This document shows positions 57,815-64,000 of a DNA stretch of 64,000 nt, one piece after another (position 1 is the stretch's first letter; each line of letters starts with the position of its first letter). The translations under genes and the position numbers were made by a program. The stretch is taken from the NCBI GenBank assembly GCA_030765055.1, contig CM060953.1, forward strand, positions 12,881,045-12,945,044, given 5' to 3'. The notes below the pieces were generated by a model. It was not told where the DNA came from. It did no database searches and saw only the letters and a program-made list of their open reading frames with translations. The DNA is from Mantis religiosa (Eukaryota > Arthropoda > Insecta > Mantodea > Mantidae).

Positions 57815-58021
57815 TTATTTGGTGCTTGTAGTAGTGACATATGCATTTGAATTAAATTTGTTTCCAATATTTTCCCACATGACATCTTTCTCTTTAACAT
57901 TCATCGCATCCATCCTCTTATTTTTCATGACATCCTTACACTTCGTCACCAATTCAGTTAACAGTTCTTTCTCAATCAATGAGAAATTTGTGTCACGGCT
58001 TTTGTTTACGATTTTGTTCAC
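57815..58021 (-). pseudogene. Myb/SANT (zeste-like) domain fragment, likely Harbinger accessory ORF
   Basis: A 68-codon minus-strand ORF with TNFSLIEKELLTELVTKCKDV, MKNKRMDAMNVKEKDVMW and ENIGNKFNS follows the zeste/Myb-SANT-like pattern, a trihelix DNA-binding domain found in many insect proteins and in the second ORF of Harbinger elements. The domain stops early (TTTSTK). Convergent with the transposase fragment 340 bp away, hence the assignment. Confidence 0.6.
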
Positions 58022-58084
58022 CTGCCATTTTTTCAGCTGTGTGCAGGTGCAGATGAAAATGAAAACAAAAGCACATCGCAGTAT

Positions 58085-58282
58085 TTATTAATTTATAGAT
58101 GAGTCATATTTATTACACATCGGCTTCACTTACGTACCTATTTTGAGGACATGTTTCGCCAACCATCGTTTGCATCTTTGGCTCTTATGCGCCTGAATTT
58201 ATGTGTAATAAATACGACTCATCTATAAATTAATAATTATTTCGCTTCACTGTGGTGTTCCAATACAGTTAAATCTCGACAT
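58085..58282. mobile_element. miniature PLE-A foldback with tail
   Basis: The left arm (GATGAGTCATATTTATTACAC...CTTATGCGCC) is about 125 bp; the right arm (ATGTGTAATAAATACGACTC) is about 40 bp, followed by the tail TTCGCTTCACTGTGGTGTTCC and AGTTAAATCTCGA. Arms are unequal because most of the right one is deleted. Confidence 0.85.
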
Positions 58283-58825
58283 CGCAGTATGTTCAGAAAA
58301 TAATGCTCATCCATAGCCTTCTATAGCTGTAATATTTACAAGTTTCTTGGCGTTAACACATGTTTGTTAACATTTTCAGAAAACAGGTTGGTAAAATGTA
58401 CGAAATTTAACAGTAGTGTTAGTGCTGTGACAATTCTTACGTTACATTTGTTAACGTCAATTTTAACATATGTTAGTGATATCGGGCATGAGTGCAGTAA
58501 AGTAGGCCATTACAATACTTGTTTTGATTACAAAATGTTCCACTTTACGTATTCAAGGTAGATAAAATCATTTACAGTACCCTTCAACTTAATTTTGGAG
58601 GCAGGGTTCCTGAAATATTTTGACAGTGTTTCAGTAACTGAAAGAGTAAGAGAAAAATGTGATACCAAGAACTGATGAATTTTTGTGTCTCATTATTTTT
58701 CTTTTTTCTTTCCTTTGCTTCTTAAATATTGTGCTTTTTAATAATGAATTAATAAATACATAAGTATGCTCATGGTTAATAATTTTTAATGCATAGCATT
58801 CATTTTTAAAACTGTAAAGTTACTA
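58283..58825. other. no feature recognised
   Basis: AT-rich unassigned sequence. Confidence 0.3.
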
Positions 58826-59735
58826 TACAGGGTGTCATACCGGGTGTCCCACATAAAAGCAGTAAGCCTCATAGTCTCACTGTACTTAGACCACTTTGTT
58901 CATATTTGGCACTTTTCTTTTTTTTTTTAAATAATGTTGGCTACACTGGTTGGAGTCGTATGTTTTAGTCTGACCACAATTGTTGTGAACACCTATATTC
59001 TATAATACTGATAGAGAAATATTACATTCTCAATTGAAAAACAAATTGCTATAGTGTAATTTTACAGAAGAACAGGCTCCATTAAGGAGTCTAAAGAAAT
59101 ATTTGGGAATAAATAGCCACAACCAGCACAATTCAAGGTTTCTACAAGAAATGGAGGGCTAAATGTTCCAACATGAATATGAAGAACAAGCATCTGATAG
59201 TGAGAATCCTGACGGTAGTCGACAGAATTTGAACAAACATAGTTAACACTGCAAGATATCTGGATATCTTTAACACATTCTTTGCACAATTAACAGAAAA
59301 TAAAAAGGAGTATGGTGTCTTTCAACAAGATGCTGCCATAGCCCACACATCCAACCAGACTATGACTCATATCAGCAGAGCTTTTCTTGAAAACAGGCTT
59401 GTCAGCAAAAACCTGTGACCTTGCGGTTGCCGGATTGAATATGCTGTGATATTTATTTATGGGGAGCTCTAAAAAAACAAAGTTTATGCAAACAACCCTC
59501 AGACAGTAGACCAACTTAACGAGAACATTACTAATGAGATAAATAACATCTCAACTCAAGAAATACAAGTGTCAACCAGAACATTCTCGTAAGAGTGCAG
59601 CGATGCCTGGTTGTTGGAGGTGGGCACTTTCAGCCAATGCCATACTTACATAGGAAGTTACTTGGTTGAGGAATTAACATAATATAATGTAATAAATGCA
59701 GTGAGACGTATCTGTTTTATGTGAAACATCCTGTA
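58826..59735 (+). mobile_element. mariner-like transposon relic with TA target site
   Basis: The terminal word CAGGGTGT...GGGTGTCCCACATAAAA at the left is inverted at the right as TTTTATGTGAAACATCCTG, each flanked by TA (58826-58827, 59734-59735). Plus-strand frames hold pieces of a mariner-type transposase: an N-terminal SIEKQIAIV...GSIKESKEIFG (helix-turn-helix part), then LTENKKEYGVFQQDAAIAHTSN (the catalytic QQD.A.AH block), then VDQLNENITNEINNIS. The middle including the first catalytic Asp is deleted, and stops are frequent. Confidence 0.82.
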
Positions 59736-60240
59736 GAATACCTTACAGATTATAGGTGACTGTGTAAAAAAGACGGTACATGGGTTAATGAAGCACTGAT
59801 AATGGTGGCAACATGCTTGTCATGTTCACTTGTATTTACAAAGTGCAACACTAATGCCAGATCTACATTCTTTTAAGTAGAGTTTACTTTTCCACTAACT
59901 TTGTTACCTGCAATCTAAAATATTGTTTTTAAACAAAACGTTCAGCATTATTTATTAACAAATATGACAAAATCTTGGACAAGGATGGCTGACTTAGAGC
60001 GTTATTTGATGGATGAAATGCTGATGTCTAATGAATGTCTCCATGACTTTGATTACTTATAAACTGCAAGTTATGAAACTATTTCATGAATATATAAAAA
60101 CTTTAATGATATTATCACTCTTAATATAAAATAAATCATACACTTTTGTAGCTTCCAGTTTATGAAGTATGTTTTCTTGTTTTTTACAGCCATAAAAATA
60201 TTGTTCTATCACAGTTGTATTGTTTTTGTCACACTGGTTA
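59736..60240. other. no feature recognised; possible 3' UTR of a minus-strand gene
   Basis: AT-rich. On the minus strand it would be the 3' UTR of the exon at 60241-60389, with an ATTAAA word near 60105 as a possible polyadenylation signal. Confidence 0.25.
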
Positions 60241-60389
60241 CTACTCCGACAGGTCTATGCATATACTTTCAATCTCTGATTTTTTGTTTGGATTACTGGG
60301 ACTGATCTCTGGTTCTTTGTTTGGATTGCTGGCATTGATTTCTGTAGAAGCTTCTGGGGTTTTCCTCTTCAACATCTTGGAACCAGTAG
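60241..60389 (-). CDS. candidate terminal coding exon of a host gene
   Basis: On the minus strand an acceptor-like TTGTTACTCCACAG ends at 60390. The following 149 nt are open, with 2 nt of a split codon, and end in TAG at 60241-60243. The 48 or so residues are lysine/serine/proline-rich with a small internal repeat (NASNPNKEPEI / SPSNPNKKSEI) and finish in CIDLSE. Codon use and absence of element signatures set it apart from the surroundings. No family recognised. Upstream exons would lie at higher coordinates, probably outside the window. Could be chance. Confidence 0.35.
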
Positions 60390-60814
60390 CTGTGGAGTAA
60401 CAATTTACCAAAATTAATTAGAAAATAAAATTACCAATACATTTTGCTTCTCAAAAGTTACTAATAAGCAACAAATGTAAAGCATATTATGTTATGAATT
60501 ATCAGTACAACTGACAAGCTTCTAAACAGAAGCTATTAAACTGTAGTTGCTTACAGAAAGACACCTGAATTTGGATATTAAAACACTTATTCTTGGTATC
60601 CAAAGCAACAAGCAATCTGTTAAAAGTAATTATTCTACTATAAAAGTTAAAATAAGCATTACAAATATGAGACTGACAATTAGTACTATTTCAATTTCAT
60701 GTTCATATAAATTTGCTCTTGCAAATGCTTTAACTTTTACTTTCATGAATGCTTAGGACAACCTAACTTAAAAAAAAGTTGGATGAATACAAAGCATCAT
60801 TAACATAATTTTGA
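60390..60814. other. no feature recognised
   Basis: AT-rich, possibly intronic if the exon at 60241-60389 is real. Confidence 0.25.
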
Positions 60815-60855
60815 GTCAAACTAATACTCAGTGCTCCACTTATTGCTAGTATTTA

Positions 60856-60900
60856 CCTAGAACGCATTTCGTTAGTATCTTCCTAACATCATCAGCTGTT
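60856..60900 (-). ncRNA. hammerhead-like motif, canonical core (family G, left arm)
   Basis: Minus strand: CTGATGA, hairpin GTTAGGAAGATACTAAC, then GAAATGCGTTC. CUGANGA and GAAA boxes and a GUU triplet are all present, so this is among the best-preserved ribozyme candidates in the window. Confidence 0.65.
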
Positions 60901-61310
60901 GTCGAGTAATGGACGTTGGTTTGGTGAACTCAGTGGAGGCGATAGGTGTGTCTCTGTCGGTATCTTGATGAACTTGAAGTTTGGGTTTTCTTCAAAGGTA
61001 ATGTCAAAATTAAACAATTTTCTTTCATATTTCTTCAACATCAGGAACAAAGAAATAGATAAATCGGCGGGTGCGTACAATTTTTGGAAGGAGAATCATG
61101 ATATAGAACGAGAAATCCGCTTATTAAAAAGTGTCCAATGTCCAGCTGCATTAACCACGTGGGAAAAAATCTTCATAAAGAAATATGAAAGAAAATTGTT
61201 TAATTTCGACACTACCTTTGAAGAAACCCCAAATTTCAAGTTCATCAAGATACAGAGACGCACCTATCGCCTCCAATGAGTTCACCAAACCAACGTCCAT
61301 TACTCGACAA

Positions 61311-61356
61311 CAGCTGATGATGTTAGGAAGATCCTAACAAAACACGTTCTAGGTAA
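61311..61356 (+). ncRNA. hammerhead-like motif (family G, right arm), core mutated
   Basis: CTGATGA and a perfect hairpin GTTAGGAAGATCCTAAC, but the second box reads AAAAC instead of GAAAC. The CG-to-CA changes fit decay by cytosine deamination. Confidence 0.55.
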
Positions 61357-61599
61357 ATACTAGCAATAAGTGGAGCATTGAGTATTAGTTCGACTCAAAA
61401 TTATATTAATTTTGTGCTTCATTGTATCATAGTCCTTACACATTAGAACAAAGCGTCATATTTAAGCCAGTCATACCAGTCATACGGCATGAGAAATTTA
61501 CATGGTTACCTCATAATAATTAGATTAAAAAATAACCAGAAATTACTTTAAAAACCCAACAAAGCTTCTTAAGCACAGTACATAAAATCAAACAGAAAT

Positions 61600-62445
61600 T
61601 CCAAATTCAATACAAAACCTACAACTAAGAAACTATCTTCTAGAACATTTTGAAATTGAATATAAACTCCATCTAACAGAAGATGTCAAGAAATCAGAAA
61701 CTTCTCCAGTCATCCTAAAACAACTGTCGCTGGAAATAATAAATTTACAATATCCTTTCCCTGAATGGTCACATATTTTTACTGAGTTCCAGTCTATAAA
61801 ACGACAGAAACACTGATGCTGGAGCAACATGACCACTCTTCTCATTTTATCGAAAATTGGATATGTATTCAACAAAGTTTGACAGCAAAATCATGGCAAC
61901 TTTCTTAAGTTTGCAAAATCTTGTTTATATAAAAACTTCTGATTCAAATGCAGCCATCTTCGCTATAACACCCAAAAGCCTCAAGATTATAGAATGTCAT
62001 AAAATAACAATTAACCCATTTACATAAAAGAGTGGCAATTCAATGGCTTCCAGCCGGGATAACAGGTAATGAAATGACTGACTTTTTGGCTAAAACGGGA
62101 AGTAAGATTATCACTAAAGCAGTAACTAATGTAATTCTATTTTGCTCTATTAAAAGAATAATATCAAATAAATACATAAGCAAACCATCTGCAAAACAAT
62201 GGGAAAATTTACAAGATAACACTAACAATATTTCTACATTACCAAGAAAATCTGCAGCAGTAGCAGCCTTCAGACTGCTAACAGGACATGATTGTTTACA
62301 AAAATATCTATTAAGATTTGGAAGAGCAGAGACTCCTATATGTCTTTTCTCAGACTTAAATGAGGAAACGAATCGTGACCATCTTCTACATTGTCCAGGT
62401 TATTGGAGTGCGAAAGTACGAATAATTTGATTATCCAAGTTGACA
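61600..62445 (+). pseudogene. I/R1/Outcast-like LINE, RNase H domain fragment
   Basis: Frames from 61610 show PFPEWSHIFTEF (where RNase H normally has YTDGS), then SDSNAAIFAI, then in an open piece at 62032-62430 IQWLPAGITGNEMTDFLAK (the PxHxGIxGNExAD RNase H block, with its His lost), AAFRLLTGHDCL and DHLLHCPGYW. The domain order matches ORF2 C-termini of RNase H-bearing LINEs. Frame changes near 61815 and 62028 and lost catalytic residues make it a relic. Confidence 0.8.
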
Positions 62446-62464
62446 CATTAGATACAAACCAACC

Positions 62465-62886
62465 ACATTGTGACTTTGTGGGTTCGTAGAATTAAAAGTC
62501 GGGTTGCAGATATTCCAAATGTTCTTTATTTCCAAAGAAATACAACATTACGTCACATACATAACACAATCCACCAAGGTCGATGACCACGCAAACAGAG
62601 TTCTGATTACCTCTGTTTACAACACTCCTGTTATGTCTCTCTGTTTACGACTGTCTTTTGGCGAGTCATCACTTCCTTAAATACCTCATCTGATAATTTC
62701 AGACTGTTCCAGAACAATTAAGAAACCAAATAATCTCTATCAATCAAGATGTCACCAGAAATTTCCATTTATCTCAGTTTGTTTGGGCAGACCTTTATCT
62801 GCGTGCTATCTTTATCAGTTCCTTTGTGTAAACAATCCGTGTTATTGCTACGTGCAAACCTTTTATGTGCATTGCCGTGACAATAT
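62465..62886 (-). mobile_element. solo Gypsy-type LTR
   Basis: 62469-62882 (414 bp), in element sense TGTCACGGCAA to CACAAAGTCACA. The last 15 or so bp equal the LTR ends of both full elements at 39.7-48.5 kb, and its body matches the fragment at 13640-14101. Flanking ACAT and ATAT agree at three of four bases. Presumably left by LTR-LTR recombination. Confidence 0.8.
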
Positions 62887-63374
62887 TTAAATCAGCAATG
62901 TTGAAGTATGCAACATAAACATTTTTATTGAATTTACTTACCACAAAGTACTCTACATGAAAAAGCTGAATTATTTTTTTATTTTCTCAACATCAGCTAT
63001 AACAATTTTGATTAAAATGTCATTTTACAATAACTAATGGAAAACTGTAGTGAAGCTAATTCCTAATCACTGAATTAGAAATGCTCCTTAACTTACATTT
63101 ACATGAAGAAAGTAACTTCTCTTCAGCAATAACTGATTGCCAACTGATGTACTTACTGGAGCTTAAGTATGTGACGATGAGAGATTTGGTTTATCTGTAT
63201 ATCAAAGTTTAACAGAACAAGATGACTTTACAGTAATATGCGAGATTTTAATTTGGGAAATCCACATTAAACCTTTTCTCCCTTCACAAGGTTTTCCCTT
63301 GTGTGTACAAGACATTACTTGTAAGTGCATTCAAACTTTGCCCTACACATAGCTAGTGTGGAAGAACTATTAAT
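62887..63374. other. no feature recognised
   Basis: AT-rich unassigned sequence. Confidence 0.3.
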
Positions 63375-63480
63375 TTCCATCAATTGACCTAATATTGGTT
63401 TAACTATAAAGCCTGGTACTTAAGTACTTACAGCACAGTAAATCGCCATTTGCAACATATGACGAGCTGCACTCGCTTGA
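63375..63480 (-). repeat. SINE-C tail-region fragment
   Basis: ATTAATTTCCATCAATTGAC, AAGCCTGG.AC, AGTAAATCGCCA correspond in order to the tail region downstream of the SINE-C copy at 24.85-24.97 kb. The tRNA-like head is missing. Strand is uncertain. Confidence 0.5.
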
Positions 63481-63706
63481 TGCTAGGTGACATTTAAATC
63501 ATACGACGACCTCAACTCGCATATGCACACTGTTGCACATAAATGCATAGTTCAAATTGTAGGCAATAGATGGCTCTAAAGTGTATTCTAAGGCAATCGA
63601 CATACAAAGACACTTGATATATATTTTTTCTATGCATTTCACGAGGTGTTTTCCTGCTATAACATGTTTCTCTGTTTCGCACATATTGTGTCTCTCAGTA
63701 AGCAAC

Positions 63707-63880
63707 ATGGTGAAGAGAGCTGTGTGTAGTAATGACAAGGAGAGTTTACAAAAGCTTTTTGAAAGTGTTTTCTATAGTGATAATGCACTAAGTGATTTCA
63801 GATTCTGAAGAACCCCAAGCAGTACTTCATAGTGATAAAAGTGATGAAAGCAGTGATTGCAGAATGAAAGATTTTTTTGT
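63707..63880 (+). pseudogene. small acidic ORF, transposase N-terminus suspected
   Basis: MVKRAVCSNDKESLQKLFES from 63707, then after one frame change SDSEEPQAVLHSDKSDESSD. An acidic serine-rich N-terminus of this kind is seen in piggyBac-like transposases, but no catalytic part is in the window and the assignment is weak. Confidence 0.2.
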
Positions 63881-64000
63881 AAATTAGTCAAGTGCAAATT
63901 GCAATTTTGCTCAATAGATGGTCAGGCAATGTGCCAGTTGGCCTAAAAAAATATTTAACTCATTAGGAGTTCAGGTTTTTAGCAATATGCATGCAAAATT

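Larger units (their letters stand above)
60815..61400. mobile_element. PLE-G foldback with two hammerhead-like motifs
   Basis: Left arm about 60820-61045 and right arm about 61175-61395 mirror each other (ACTCAGTGCTCCACTTATTGC, CTCGAGTAATGGACGTTGGTTTGGTGAACTC type words). On the plus strand the centre and right arm encode the GIY-YIG C-terminus (TTWEKIFIKKYERKLFNFD, FEETPNFKFIK). The coding fragment at 28.7-30.0 kb has the same terminal region. Confidence 0.9.

Noticed and set aside
63707..63880. Confident piggyBac call
   Set aside because: Only an acidic N-terminal-like stretch is visible and the window ends before any catalytic region.

Overview
This is eukaryotic nuclear DNA: AT-rich, almost without long host open reading frames, and built mostly from transposable-element debris and tandem arrays. 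The repertoire points to an arthropod, most likely an insect with a large genome: tRNA-derived SINEs, Jockey/I/CR1-like LINE fragments, Ty3/Gypsy elements primed by tRNA-Leu, Penelope-like elements (PLEs), and mariner and PIF/Harbinger relics. A cockroach or termite relative is a guess. No bacterial gene, operon, rRNA or CRISPR array is present.

Layout. 1-1940: about 18 copies of a 108-bp repeat built from the 3' part of a tRNA-derived SINE (SINE-A). 2-14 kb: scattered SINE-A copies with clean target-site duplications (TSDs), a segmental tandem duplication with a SINE inside one copy, a 496-bp GC-rich insertion between two copies of a palindromic 16-mer, a Jockey LINE fragment and a Gypsy-type LTR fragment. 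14.7-17.4 kb: a hAT-like transposon end amplified into a roughly 122-bp tandem array, interrupted by a second SINE family (SINE-B). 18-31 kb: a foldback element with a hammerhead-like core, LINE remnants, a third tRNA-related repeat family (SINE-C), a second SINE-A-derived array in the opposite orientation, a PLE fragment split by a SINE, and a 5'-truncated LINE with an 11-bp TSD. 31-39 kb: nested PLE-derived inverted repeats in and around SINE and LINE fragments. 39.7-48.5 kb: two related Gypsy elements in opposite orientation, both missing the reverse transcriptase. 49-61.4 kb: a PLE with recognisable RT and GIY-YIG endonuclease, many PLE foldbacks, a CR1-like LINE, a Harbinger relic, a mariner relic and one possible host terminal exon. 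61.6-63 kb: a LINE RNase H fragment and a solo LTR.

The most notable observations are: (1) at least seven PLE-type sequence families share one architecture, two inverted arms (carrying GIY-YIG coding ends and/or hammerhead-like cores) plus in several families a short one-sided tail, shrinking to miniature foldbacks of about 100 bp, two of which have clean long TSDs; (2) two Gypsy copies with different TSDs share the same in-frame loss of RT and RNase H while keeping gag, protease and, in one copy, a complete integrase; (3) two unrelated tandem arrays (108 bp and 122 bp) each grew from the 3' end of a transposable element, and one SINE-A copy is caught with the array still inside it. None of the element ORFs is intact. 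Host genes are nearly absent: the best candidates are a terminal exon at 60241-60389 (minus) and a weak promoter/first-exon candidate near 27.4-27.7 kb.
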